This document shows positions 26,317 through 35,508 of a stretch of 64,000 nucleotides of DNA, in pieces. The position numbers and the translations under genes are program-made. The first letter of the stretch is position 1; every line of letters begins with the position of its first letter. Under the pieces are notes generated by a model. It searched no databases and was not told the DNA's origin. It saw only the letters and a program-made list of their open reading frames with translations. Where the stretch lies: NCBI GenBank assembly GCA_023439505.1, contig JAEXNR010000013.1, positions 107,359 through 171,358 of the forward strand, in the 5' to 3' direction. Origin of the DNA: Bacillota bacterium (GTDB taxonomy: Bacteria > Bacillota > Clostridia > Lachnospirales > Lachnospiraceae).

Positions 26317-28842
26317 ATGAAAATAGTTTATAAAACAAGATTACTATCTCTGTTCCTGGTTCTATCACTGGTATTCTCCTTATTCTCATCCACAACATTT
26401 GCTTCTGCTAAAAAAATAGACTCTATTAAAGATATTAAATCATCCGTGTACGTGAACAATAACTACTCTTTGCCTGGAAGTGTTGCAGCCATAATGAGCG
26501 ACAAAAGTACACAGAAGGTTTCTGTGAAATGGAATACAAATACCATTAATACTTCCAAAACAGGAACCTTTATTTATAAAGGAACTGTCAAGGGCTATGC
26601 AAAACAGGTATTGCTGACCTTAAAAATTCTACCGGCTTCTAAGTACAAGAATCCCGAATTAGAGCGGGCTGTAACACTTGGTATTGGATCTTACGCTGAA
26701 AATAGCACCATTACATATAAACTATTCTTTCAAATGCTGGATCGTGTCGTAAAAATGGCCAAGCCCGATGTGTTAGCGAAATGGCAAAAAAAATATCCCA
26801 AAGCAAGGCTTTCAAATAATACGATGCGTCGGGAAGAAGGTATGCTGGCGGTTTACTTTGCGGCTGAAGCCTTGGGAAGTGATTATAATAAGACAAATGC
26901 CCCATGGTGGGAAGTGAATGATATGCTGGGCGATTCTGCCTGGGAAGGCTTTAAGTGGGACTATCCATTGTTCCCGGATTGGGATAAGCCAGTGGTACTG
27001 ATCAGTGAGTGCGATGGCGCCACCAGTTCAAATAAATGGAAAAATTATATGACTGCTGCTTATTTCTATGCCATGGGCAGGGCTTCACGCTACAGCGATG
27101 CGCTGATATTTGACTACGATTCCAAGAAAAACTCCATGCGTCCGGGTGATCCACTCCGATACGAGGAAGCGTTACTTGCAGCGCTAAGACTATATGATTC
27201 CTCCCATATCATAATTAAAGCAGAAACTGCAAAATCCGGAACTGTTACCATGCAGACACTGGCGTTAGCGAAAAAAATGCCGCGTGTCTCTAATCTCAGC
27301 CAACCGAATTGGTATGGAAGCTCTATGGAAATATGCAATATAAAGACCATAAGAGACCGGGTATCTGTAATCAAGGAGGATATCGCCGAATTTGCAGATA
27401 TGGGCTTTAACTATCTACGTCTGATGCTATACTATCCTGATTTTACAGAGGACCGGAACGGTACCTTGGTATTTTATCAGGATGTGCTCGAAAACATTGA
27501 TCGTATTGTGGATTGGTGTGCCGAATATAAGATTCATTTATGTATCGACATGCATACCTTGCCCGGTTATACTTTTGACAAACAAGATATCCTCGAAAAT
27601 CGAAAGAATTACGAAAAGGCTTTATTGATCTGGAATGTATTGTCCTCCCGGTATGCTGATATTCCATCCAGTCTTATCAGTTACAACCTGGTAAATGAAC
27701 CAGGTAACTACTTCTCATATGAGAGCTATGCGAAATTTGCCAAGGATTTAATATCGGTGATACGAAAGAACGATAAAGCAAATAAGCTTTTGGTTTCTGA
27801 CGGCATGCTAAATATGGAGTCTGATTGGGTTGGCGCCTGTCCCTCTTCCCCAAATAATCTGATCTCAAATGATATCATGCAAACACTGCATTTATATCCA
27901 TGGCATTCCTTGAATATGGCAGGCTTTCTCACCTTGGAAAAATGGCCCTATGAGCATGCACCTGCTGTGAACAACTATGTGAACGGAGAAACACCATTTG
28001 ATATCAAGGGCGATTTCAAGGCTGGAACGATGGTCACTCTCTATATTAACAATGTCAATGGGATTAACCGTGGAAGATCATTACAATGTATGGCTGACGG
28101 GAAGGAAATAGCCTCCTATTCCCTTGATCATATTGCAGTTGGTAAAGATAACTGCATCAGTATAATTGATGATGTTGCCGAGTTCGGTAGTTATGGGTCA
28201 CTAAACAGCTGGGTGATTAATCTTACGGTACCTTCCGCATGCAGTGAGATAAGTATCGGAGTTAGTCCTTCAGGTATAGGTACAGGCTTTTCTATCGATG
28301 ATCTTCTCATCCGATTACCCTCTGATACCATGCATACCTACGGAGTACCGGATAATGCGAAAGAAAATGGATTTGTATACGAAACAGCAAAATATACCAC
28401 CATATATATACACTGTGCTGATGCATGGCAGCAAATGACTTCCTCCATCAAGGTTAATACCGATGGCAGCTATACCGTTGAGAACGAAGCTAATGCTGAT
28501 GTATTTGATTACGAGACACTTAGAGCTTATATTAAGAAATGGGCAGACTGGTCAAAGAGCACTGGAACGCCCATCCTGTGTAATGAATTTGGAGTCCCTG
28601 TAAGCCTGTCAAAGGATGCGAGAATTGCATATATGCGTTCGGTGTTGGATCTTCTAAAGGAATATGATATTCCCTGGTGTATCTATACTAACGCCAATGG
28701 GTGCTGGACTCCTGCAATTTCAAATACAAGTGTAACGCAGGAAAGAACAGTGCTCCCGGCAGACAAAAGCCTTAAGCTTAAAAATGGTTTCTGGTATGAT
28801 ACTGCCATTTTGGAGCTATTACGCAACTATATGAAGCGTTGA
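26317..28842 (+). CDS. Secreted multidomain GH5 glycosidase with an Ig-like domain and an inserted module
   Basis: 841 residues from the ATG at 26317. Signal peptide 1-32 (ending FASA). Residues ~40-105 resemble a bacterial Ig-like (Big_4) domain (SVAAIMSDKS, TSKTGTFIYKG). Residues ~110-330 contain paired segments reminiscent of S-layer-homology repeats (YAENSTITYKLFFQMLDRVV, GDPLRYEEALLAALRLYD). The GH5 barrel follows (MGFNYLRLML, LCIDMHTLPGY), with acid/base Glu in YNLVNEP (E461) and nucleophile Glu in LCNEFG (E757). These two are ~296 residues apart, much more than usual, because a beta-rich carbohydrate-binding-like module (~545-690) is inserted before the last strands. Substrate is probably a beta-1,4-linked plant glycan. 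Confidence 0.85.
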   Translation: MKIVYKTRLLSLFLVLSLVFSLFSSTTFASAKKIDSIKDIKSSVYVNNNYSLPGSVAAIMSDKSTQKVSVKWNTNTINTSKTGTFIYKGTVKGYAKQVLLTLKILPASKYKNPELERAVTLGIGSYAENSTITYKLFFQMLDRVVKMAKPDVLAKWQKKYPKARLSNNTMRREEGMLAVYFAAEALGSDYNKTNAPWWEVNDMLGDSAWEGFKWDYPLFPDWDKPVVLISECDGATSSNKWKNYMTAAYFYAMGRASRYSDALIFDYDSKKNSMRPGDPLRYEEALLAALRLYDSSHIIIKAETAKSGTVTMQTLALAKKMPRVSNLSQPNWYGSSMEICNIKTIRDRVSVIKEDIAEFADMGFNYLRLMLYYPDFTEDRNGTLVFYQDVLENIDRIVDWCAEYKIHLCIDMHTLPGYTFDKQDILENRKNYEKALLIWNVLSSRYADIPSSLISYNLVNEPGNYFSYESYAKFAKDLISVIRKNDKANKLLVSDGMLNMESDWVGACPSSPNNLISNDIMQTLHLYPWHSLNMAGFLTLEKWPYEHAPAVNNYVNGETPFDIKGDFKAGTMVTLYINNVNGINRGRSLQCMADGKEIASYSLDHIAVGKDNCISIIDDVAEFGSYGSLNSWVINLTVPSACSEISIGVSPSGIGTGFSIDDLLIRLPSDTMHTYGVPDNAKENGFVYETAKYTTIYIHCADAWQQMTSSIKVNTDGSYTVENEANADVFDYETLRAYIKKWADWSKSTGTPILCNEFGVPVSLSKDARIAYMRSVLDLLKEYDIPWCIYTNANGCWTPAISNTSVTQERTVLPADKSLKLKNGFWYDTAILELLRNYMKR

Positions 28843-28879
28843 ATTAAATTTACAGTATATATAAATCAGGCAATGGGCT

Positions 28880-28980
28880 GGGGCAGTAGGATTTTGGCAA
28901 TCCGCCCTAGCCACAAGCACTGATAGAAGTGACATTCCCACATGCCGGACTTGAAGTGTAATCATGGGTGTAATCAAATT
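28880..28980 (+). repeat. Second copy of the ~100-bp repeat, folded as a GC-rich hairpin after the GH5 gene
   Basis: Starts with GGGGCAGTAGGATT, identical to the complement of the tRNA-Trp 3' end at 45747-45760, and continues with the CACTGATAGAA...TAATCAAATTA sequence of the 24113-24212 copy. The first part folds as GGCTGGGGC / GCCCTAGCC with an inner GGATT / AATCC stem, so it may also terminate the GH5 transcript, though no T run follows. The rest of the 232-nt gap holds nothing else. Confidence 0.65.
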
Positions 28981-29074
28981 AATTATTACTTATCAAAGAA
29001 CAAGAAGCAGAGTCATCCTTCTCTTGCCTCGATGATTGTCAAATGACATGGCTATCCCACATCTTCACTCTTAT

Positions 29075-30355
29075 TTATTCCTTAAGGCAGACTAATACCG
29101 CATCCGCATTCATCGGATAAATATCAAAAATAGTCTTTCCATCCCTTGTAATATAATTGGGTCTCAACAGGGTATTGCCTTGTCCTATGACATGAAGATA
29201 GAATTGATAATCCTGGAGTTCCAGATTAATCGTTATTTCAGTCGTGTATGGCAGATACACAACAAGCCTTTGCATTGCTGCATCACAAGCCAATCGTATG
29301 CTTCCGGCTCGATCATCCAACAGCAACTCATTCCTTGGCATTACTTCAAATAAATGATAGCTCTCGAATAACCATCTCAGGTATCCAATATCATAAGCAC
29401 CCTGAAAGGTCATTGCGATATTGGAGTTAAAGGGTTTATCAGAAAAGGAAGCATTCGAAAAACTGCTGTCCGGCTTATGCCACGACCATACTCCGTGTGC
29501 ACCATATGTTATTCCCGCCTTTGCACCGGCAAGAACACTTTGCCAGCTGGCTCGGCGAACATGAAAATCATCAAATCTTCCATAATGGTGACCGTAGCCA
29601 TGACCCTCATAGCAGGGTTCCCCGTTGACTATCGGTCTACTTCTCAATTTAGTGTACTGTTCCGCCATAATAAACCCCTTGCGCTGTCCGTTACCAGTAA
29701 TATCATGGCCTGACTGATACATATAGAAATCGAGATTTTCATCACTAATAATCGACTCCGGTAACTCCGCCTCCGGGAATACATGAAAGGTCGCTATGCT
29801 CTCCGGAGCGTTTTTCTTGATTCTGTGTAAGGCTGACTGATAAAAGTCAGCGATATAATCGGAATCAAACCGTGCGTCTCCGCTTACAATGTAAATGGGC
29901 TCGAAACGGTTAAATCGATCTGTAATGAAATCTATATAGCCTTCCATCTGGTCAGCGTCCATTGCATATTCAGAAAAATCTTTTGAAACCCAGCTCCCCT
30001 TCACATAACTGATCCAAACAGCTACCAGGGCCGGTGTAAAGCCTTTATTTTTTGCCATTTCAAGCATCTTCTCTGCCTTATCAAAATACACGTCATTGGG
30101 AGCTGAATAATCAAATACTCCACTCGCATTAAATGCAAAAGGCTGAATGGTGCTCTCATCCATCGATCGGTCGTGCAGTATAGGCAAGACAGAAATTTGT
30201 AGCACATTATAATTTTGAATTTTTCTATAATCAAGATATGAATTCCATTCATCAAAGGACATATTGGTAAACGCACTCCATATCGTATCCGCAGTATAAA
30301 AAAACGGCTTATTATCTTTAGTAATATAATTATACTCGTGGTTTATCGCAAACAT
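29075..30355 (-). CDS. DUF4038 family glycosidase-like protein (GH140 apiosidase-related)
   Basis: 426 residues from the ATG at 30355, with AAAGGAGG 5 nt upstream. No signal peptide, so it would work in the cytoplasm. N-terminal PFFYTADTIWSAF and YLDYRKIQNYNVLQISVLP resemble the TIM-barrel start of DUF4038 proteins; further motifs are IVSGDARFDSDYIADFY, VNGEPCYEGHGYG (probable catalytic Glu) and ITYGAHGVWSW. The only well-studied branch, GH140, removes apiose from pectin side chains; other branches are uncharacterised. Gene is the last of the second YesM/YesN unit. Confidence 0.78.
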   Translation of the reverse strand: MFAINHEYNYITKDNKPFFYTADTIWSAFTNMSFDEWNSYLDYRKIQNYNVLQISVLPILHDRSMDESTIQPFAFNASGVFDYSAPNDVYFDKAEKMLEMAKNKGFTPALVAVWISYVKGSWVSKDFSEYAMDADQMEGYIDFITDRFNRFEPIYIVSGDARFDSDYIADFYQSALHRIKKNAPESIATFHVFPEAELPESIISDENLDFYMYQSGHDITGNGQRKGFIMAEQYTKLRSRPIVNGEPCYEGHGYGHHYGRFDDFHVRRASWQSVLAGAKAGITYGAHGVWSWHKPDSSFSNASFSDKPFNSNIAMTFQGAYDIGYLRWLFESYHLFEVMPRNELLLDDRAGSIRLACDAAMQRLVVYLPYTTEITINLELQDYQFYLHVIGQGNTLLRPNYITRDGKTIFDIYPMNADAVLVCLKE

Positions 30356-30394
30356 ATTTCCTCCTTTAGGTATTGCTATCATAAATACGCAGAG

Positions 30395-31558
30395 CTACTT
30401 TTTGATTTTTCTAATGTATTCCCCCTTTTTACTACGAAATAAGTTACTGAAATATCTCCAGTCCGAATAGCCAACCTCTTTGGCAAGCTCGTAAATCTTC
30501 ATATTATTACTTACCCGGTATATTTCCTCCGCTTTATCCAGTCGAACTTTGGTGAGATACTCAACAAAGGTTTTACCATAGGTTTCTTTGAACAATTTGC
30601 TGAAGTGAGATTTACTCATGTTTACATAATCAGATACCGTATCCAATGAAATATCGTAATCTGCATAATGCTCTTTTATATATTCGGAGGCATTGTACAT
30701 CTCAATTCGCATATCTCTTTTGGCGATTTCATCAACCATATGAATCGTTGCCTGCAGATAATCCAAAAGCCGATCTGCTTCTGTTATTGTATAGATATTA
30801 CTGAAAATGAGAGGATGGTCGGAAAGTGCTTTGGATAATTGAAACTTACCGGGCAGCATCGTGTTAAAATAATAGCTGATAATATGACTGATCAGCTCCT
30901 GCAGGTCATCGATTGCAATATTTTTATTGTCGATTGCATCCTCCATAACCATTCGTATGGTATTATTCAATTCATTGATGTCCAAGGAACGTATTTTGTC
31001 CATTATAATCCATAGCAGCTCCGGACTCTTTTTTAGCTCACCCTGTGGATTGTTCGTAACCTGCTTATTCTGCTCATCCTGTCTGTCAACGGATCTATCC
31101 TTTAACAGGCTGTCCAGTTCCATATCGTTGAGCTCATGATCCCCCTCATAGCTTGAAAAAAGTTGCTTCAGCTTCAGTTTCGTTTCAATTCTTGCCTTGA
31201 CCTCCAGTAGAATTTTTAGAAAATCCTCCGGAAACATAGTGGCCTTAAAAAAATAATCATACGCTCCAAGCTTCATTGAATTTCTGACATTTTCATAATC
31301 ATCATGACAACTGATGACAATAACCTCCAGATTTATCCCGTTGTCTTTGAGCTTATTGAGTAATTCAATTCCACCCACTCTCGGCATCTCAATATCCGTG
31401 ATCAAGATATCAATCTGATTATTTATTATGATGTCGAAGGCAGTATCACCATTATCCGCTTCAAATTCAATGTTAAACCCGAATTCCTTCCAATCAATTA
31501 TACGCTTCAGACTCATCCTGACAAAGTTCTCATCATCTACAATTAAGACATTATACAA
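30395..31558 (-). CDS. YesN-type response regulator, AraC family
   Basis: 387 residues: receiver domain (VDDENFVRMSLKR, phosphoacceptor Asp in ILITDIEMP, Ser in VISCHDD, Lys in YFFKATM), a shortened linker of ~150 residues with a Lys/Asp-rich patch, and the AraC DNA-binding pair at the C-terminus (VSDYVNMSKSHFSKLFKETYG, LAKEVGYSDWRYFSNLFRSKKG). It belongs with the kinase at 32724-34436; the chimeric transporter gene sits between them. Shorter than the other YesN copy in this window (516 residues). Confidence 0.92.
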   Translation of the reverse strand: MYNVLIVDDENFVRMSLKRIIDWKEFGFNIEFEADNGDTAFDIIINNQIDILITDIEMPRVGGIELLNKLKDNGINLEVIVISCHDDYENVRNSMKLGAYDYFFKATMFPEDFLKILLEVKARIETKLKLKQLFSSYEGDHELNDMELDSLLKDRSVDRQDEQNKQVTNNPQGELKKSPELLWIIMDKIRSLDINELNNTIRMVMEDAIDNKNIAIDDLQELISHIISYYFNTMLPGKFQLSKALSDHPLIFSNIYTITEADRLLDYLQATIHMVDEIAKRDMRIEMYNASEYIKEHYADYDISLDTVSDYVNMSKSHFSKLFKETYGKTFVEYLTKVRLDKAEEIYRVSNNMKIYELAKEVGYSDWRYFSNLFRSKKGEYIRKIKK

Positions 31559-31689
31559 TCTTCATCTCTCCTTAATTTTGAACGACATAGATTTAGCATC
31601 TACATTGCACATCACTATAAACATATTATAACTCAAAGCATAATCGAAAAGTATGAAAGATTTTATTTATCCTACAGCAACATCGCTGC

Positions 31690-32508
31690 TTAGCCTTTAA
31701 CGGATCCCTGCAAGCCAGAAACAAAGTGCTTCTGAAAAATAATATACACTGCAAAGACAGGGATGATTGACATTAACACCGCCGCATTAAGCAGCCCATA
31801 ATTCGTTGAATGCTGGGTAGTGAAGTTTAAAAGTCCCGTCGGAATTGTCTTTAAGCCTTCCTTCGTAATGAACACGGAGGACAGCAAAAACTCATTCCAA
31901 GTTGACAAAAAGTCAAGGATGATCAAGGTGACCACAGCCGGTTTAGCAATCGGAAGAATAATTCTTACTAAAATTTTAAAATCAGAGCATCCGTCAATTC
32001 TGGCAGCCTCAACAATTTCGTTTGGTATTGTTCTAAAAAAACCTCTCAGGATCAGAATTCCGAAGGGTATGCCAAAACCAAGATAAATCAGCATCAGACC
32101 TGCCCTGGAATTAATCAGATTAACACTTTTTAACATTATATTAAGCGGTATCAGGGTAACCTGAACTGGTATCGTCATTCCCGGCATTGAACCGCTTGCT
32201 GCAGCAACCTTTAAATTGTTTTTGTGAGCATCAATGCTATTGTAGGTTACGTCAATTTTGATATTAGGATGACTTGATTCAAAATCCTTTATCAGTTCGT
32301 TTGTAACCTTTTCAAAATCACTGATCTCCCACAGGGATACTACAACCTGCATATCCGACTTCACATCAGATGTGTTGTTTGCATCATCCTTTCCTACATT
32401 ATCAGTTTTCTTTCCGTCCGTCTTGTCTTCTGTTTCTTTTTGACAACCGACAAGAAGAACATTAAATGATAGTACTAAAATTACCAATGCTACGATTATT
32501 TTTTTCAT
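31690..32508 (-). CDS. Chimeric gene: sugar-binding lipoprotein N-terminus fused in frame to the C-terminal half of a MalG-type permease
   Basis: 272 residues from the ATG at 32508 (MKKIIVAL), preceded by GGGAGG. Residues 1-110 are the start of a sugar-binding lipoprotein: lipobox LLVGC with Cys22, Asp/Lys linker, then VVSLWEISDFEKV and LKVAAASGSMPG, where binding proteins normally continue for another ~320 residues. From residue 111 the text becomes a MalG-type permease from its middle (MTIPVQVTLIPL), including the EAA loop (EAARIDGCSDFKILVRIILP) and the tail HFVSGLQGSVKG. The missing part equals binding-protein remainder, a whole first permease and half of the second, about 2.4 kb by comparison with the intact set at 4027-7244. 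Reading frame is kept across the junction (32176-32181). Very likely non-functional as a transporter. Confidence 0.88.
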   Translation of the reverse strand: MKKIIVALVILVLSFNVLLVGCQKETEDKTDGKKTDNVGKDDANNTSDVKSDMQVVVSLWEISDFEKVTNELIKDFESSHPNIKIDVTYNSIDAHKNNLKVAAASGSMPGMTIPVQVTLIPLNIMLKSVNLINSRAGLMLIYLGFGIPFGILILRGFFRTIPNEIVEAARIDGCSDFKILVRIILPIAKPAVVTLIILDFLSTWNEFLLSSVFITKEGLKTIPTGLLNFTTQHSTNYGLLNAAVLMSIIPVFAVYIIFQKHFVSGLQGSVKG

Positions 32509-32618
32509 TTTATCCTCCCAATCCTTGTTTATTTTAGATACAAACATATTATACTTCCGACAATTCTTAATGTATATTACACAAAAATCCTTTAATGATG
32601 GGAAATATTCTTTCAAAA

Positions 32619-32645
32619 TAAGAATACGCTTAATGCGTATTCTTA
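32619..32645 (-). promoter_or_regulatory. Hairpin between kinase gene and chimeric transporter gene
   Basis: 11-bp perfect stem (32619-32629 with 32635-32645) and a 5-nt loop in the 215-nt gap. Minus-strand sequence after it is ATTTTG-like, so at best a weak terminator or attenuator ahead of the former binding-protein gene. Confidence 0.45.
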
Positions 32646-32723
32646 AAGTGTGTAATATTCTTTTTTTATTCGGATATTGTCTTATTCCTGCCACTACTTT
32701 TGGTTCTATGATCAGCTCTCTCA

Positions 32724-34436
32724 TCACTGTTCACTTAAAACCTCCGGCAGCTCAATCACAGCCGTGGTTCCATCGGAGCCACTTTCAACCACGAGCCCGT
32801 ATTCTTCGCCAAACCAGAGCTTGATCCGCTGATCTACATTCGCAATACCCACACCCTTTGCACCATTTGTGTCAAACCCGATTCCGTTATCCCTGATCCA
32901 TATTTTGATTCCACGATCCGTTTTATGGGCATTAATATCGATATGTCCATTTGCCCTCTCTTTCGGGAACGCATGAATAATCGAATTCTCAAATATAGGC
33001 TGCAGCAGCAATTTGGGGATTTGACATTTTCGTACATCCTCGGTTATTCTATACTCAACCTCAAAAATTTCACCATATCTCATTTTTTGTACAATCGCAT
33101 ACTGCTTCAGAAAATCACACTCAACCTCAAGTGGAACCAGCACATTGCTGCTTTTGGTTATATATTTGAGGACATAAATCAGTGCAACAATTGCGTTGGC
33201 TATTTCCATAACGCCTGAATTAATTGCCATCCACTTTATGGAATTCAGCGTATTATAGATAAAATGAAAGCTGATTTGAGATTGAAGCGCATTTAATTCG
33301 ATTCTGTTCTTTTCACGCTCTTTCTCAATTGCATCCTTCATTAAGTGATCGATCTGAACGACCATTTTGTTGAAGCCTTCAGACAGTACATGCATATCCT
33401 TATCCTGATACTCTTTTATCCTGATATCAAAGTTTCCTTTTCTGAAATCCTTCATCGCATAAACCACCTGCTTTATCGGAAGAGTAATACGACTTGCTAT
33501 AAGATAGGCAAGACCAAAGCCAATCAGAATAAACAGCAGCATAAAAACTGCTATTTCTCTGGTCGCTTCCCATAGCTTTCCTAAGTACAGATCCTTCGGT
33601 ATATATTTAATTACCTTCCATTCCTCTTCTTTCATTTTCGCCGTAATAATAAAGGAGTTCTTATTACTTACCAAATTGTCTTCTGTCATATAACCCTTTT
33701 GGATCCAGTAGGGAATAATGTCTTTTTCTCTGCTGTTCTTACCGATTAAGGACTCCTCTGAGCAAAGAATGATATATCCATCCTTTGAAATAATTGCTAT
33801 TTCTTCATTCCCAGAAATTGCCCCCGATGTGATCTTCGTTATTTCCTCGTATGGAATATCCACCTGAACAATGTTATAGGATACGGTTTTGCTAAAAATC
33901 TTGATTTTCCTATAAAACGAAAGCATTTCTTGCTGTTTATTGTCTATATAATAATTGGCATTCCTATTAACCAACAGGTTTTTTGCATAATCATTTTGCA
34001 TGATTTTCTCAGTTGGCAAAAATCCATTATTATAATACCCGTCTCTGTGTATTGCCAAATCTGTCAAAATCCCAAATTCGGGATCGGTGATTATCATTCG
34101 ATATTTTTGGCTAAAAGCCTGCTTTGTATCAATCATTAAGTCAATCAGATTTATCATGTAATAGTGCCGACTTATCGTATTGTTAGAAATAGCTCTGTTT
34201 GATGCAATATAACTGATCACCTGATGCTGATATATGTTAGAAAAGGCTACCAGCTCATCAAGTCTTACCGTGACCTGATTAAGCACCTGTTTTTGATCGT
34301 TATGTGCTTGTGAATAAACCAGCTGATTAATTTTCCTAAGATAGATTGAACCCACTGCAAATACTACTACCAGCATAATAATCAAGAAGCAAACGAATAT
34401 TTTTGTTTGTATTGTATTGAATATTTTACGAAACAT
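32724..34436 (-). CDS. YesM-type sensor histidine kinase with HAMP domain
   Basis: 570 residues from the ATG at 34436 (MFRKIFNT), which has GGGAGGG ahead. Membrane helix near 14-34, extracellular sensor to ~280, second helix ~283-305, HAMP (ITLPIKQVVYAMKDFRKGNFD), His-kinase domain with phosphoacceptor His in SQISFHFIYN (the usual Asn-Pro before His is changed to Ser-Phe), GHKL ATPase with FENSIIHAF, DNGIGFD and GVGIANVDQRI. Forms a pair with the regulator at 30395-31558. The atypical H-box may lower activity. Confidence 0.9.
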   Translation of the reverse strand: MFRKIFNTIQTKIFVCFLIIMLVVVFAVGSIYLRKINQLVYSQAHNDQKQVLNQVTVRLDELVAFSNIYQHQVISYIASNRAISNNTISRHYYMINLIDLMIDTKQAFSQKYRMIITDPEFGILTDLAIHRDGYYNNGFLPTEKIMQNDYAKNLLVNRNANYYIDNKQQEMLSFYRKIKIFSKTVSYNIVQVDIPYEEITKITSGAISGNEEIAIISKDGYIILCSEESLIGKNSREKDIIPYWIQKGYMTEDNLVSNKNSFIITAKMKEEEWKVIKYIPKDLYLGKLWEATREIAVFMLLFILIGFGLAYLIASRITLPIKQVVYAMKDFRKGNFDIRIKEYQDKDMHVLSEGFNKMVVQIDHLMKDAIEKEREKNRIELNALQSQISFHFIYNTLNSIKWMAINSGVMEIANAIVALIYVLKYITKSSNVLVPLEVECDFLKQYAIVQKMRYGEIFEVEYRITEDVRKCQIPKLLLQPIFENSIIHAFPKERANGHIDINAHKTDRGIKIWIRDNGIGFDTNGAKGVGIANVDQRIKLWFGEEYGLVVESGSDGTTAVIELPEVLSEQ

Positions 34437-34503
34437 GATATCCCTCCCTATCAACAGTAAGCTAATTAAGGATTTGTAATACAGAGTATAAAGCGAATAG
34501 ATA

Positions 34504-34573
34504 AGGCTGTGAAAAGATGGGTCTTCCTGATTTTAAAACATTGGGACAGGGTTACCGGCACTAATCACAGCCT
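34504..34573 (-). promoter_or_regulatory. Long-loop inverted repeat between RpiR gene and kinase gene
   Basis: AGGCTGTGA (34504-34512) pairs with TCACAGCCT (34565-34573) over a ~50-nt loop. It lies 40 nt after the RpiR stop codon and could end the catabolic operon, but lacks a clear T run. Confidence 0.35.
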
Positions 34574-34615
34574 ATTTGGGGAACTATTATTGGTGTTATA
34601 AAATCAGATGAGTGT

Positions 34616-35494
34616 TTATTCTATCTTATTCAAAGCAAGTGCAATGCTTGAGTTGGTCAAAACAGCCTGATGCCTTGAGTCGGAACGCATTAAGGTGCTA
34701 ATATAAAGGGTTTCGATCACACTTAGCTCGGCGATACGTTTTGCCATGATCTCCTTATAGATATTAGGAGAAAAGGAAGCCGTCAGTATAACAGAATCAA
34801 CCATCTTTGCTATGGGTGAAATGGGGTAATTTGTGATAGCGATGAGCTTAGCTTTATTGAGCTTTGCGCATTTAGCCACCTCATAAAGAGACTGAGTACG
34901 ACCCGAATGTGAGATAATAATTAATACGTCGTTTTCTGTAAACTTGGACATCTCAATTAATTGAACATCCAGATCCTTGGAGCAACCGGCATTGTAACCA
35001 ATTCGAGAAAATTTCAGATATGCGGCATAAGCTACGGAAAAAGCATCCCCGACTCCGACAAAATAAAGCTTGTTCGCATTAAGGATATATTGGAGAGCAA
35101 GCTGGTATTGAGCCTCATCGATCATGGATTGTGTGTCGGTTAAGCTCTGTTTGATAATATTAAAGACCTTATCAATAATAATGGATGGCTCATCATCCGG
35201 TTGTATTTCATCGTAGAGTGAAAAATGATCTTCCTTTTCCTGAAGTAATGCGCTCTTTAATTCCGGATACCCGGAAAACCCCAGCTTTCTGGAAAGACGT
35301 ACCAGTGTTGCTTCACTGCAGCCGGATAGCTTGGCTACATCGACTATCGTTGAATTCACAATATAATCCGGATTTTCCAGTATGGCGTCGGCAGCTCTTC
35401 TTTCTGCCGATTTCAAGGTGGAATAGACTGCCATAATACGTATTAAGAATTTATGCGAAATGCTCTCATCATATTTGCTTAATATTGTTTCCAT
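34616..35494 (-). CDS. RpiR-family transcriptional regulator (HTH plus SIS domain)
   Basis: 292 residues. N-terminal HTH_6 domain (ADAILENPDYIVNSTIVDV, GCSEATLVRLSRKLGFSGYPE) and C-terminal SIS sugar-phosphate-binding domain (LYFVGVGDAFSVAYAAYLKF, IIISHSGRTQSLYEV, LIAITNYPISPIAK). Such regulators sense a sugar phosphate made by the pathway they control. It is the last gene of the six-gene catabolic operon, and a TGAAAATTTTCA palindrome in front of the operon's first gene is the best candidate operator. Confidence 0.92.
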   Translation of the reverse strand: METILSKYDESISHKFLIRIMAVYSTLKSAERRAADAILENPDYIVNSTIVDVAKLSGCSEATLVRLSRKLGFSGYPELKSALLQEKEDHFSLYDEIQPDDEPSIIIDKVFNIIKQSLTDTQSMIDEAQYQLALQYILNANKLYFVGVGDAFSVAYAAYLKFSRIGYNAGCSKDLDVQLIEMSKFTENDVLIIISHSGRTQSLYEVAKCAKLNKAKLIAITNYPISPIAKMVDSVILTASFSPNIYKEIMAKRIAELSVIETLYISTLMRSDSRHQAVLTNSSIALALNKIE

Positions 35495-35508
35495 CGTTAT
35501 CTATCACC

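Noticed and set aside
28880..28980. Possible extra tRNA gene (shares the tRNA-Trp 3' end)
   Set aside because: No anticodon arm or acceptor pairing can be built; only the 3' end is present, so it is a repeat remnant.
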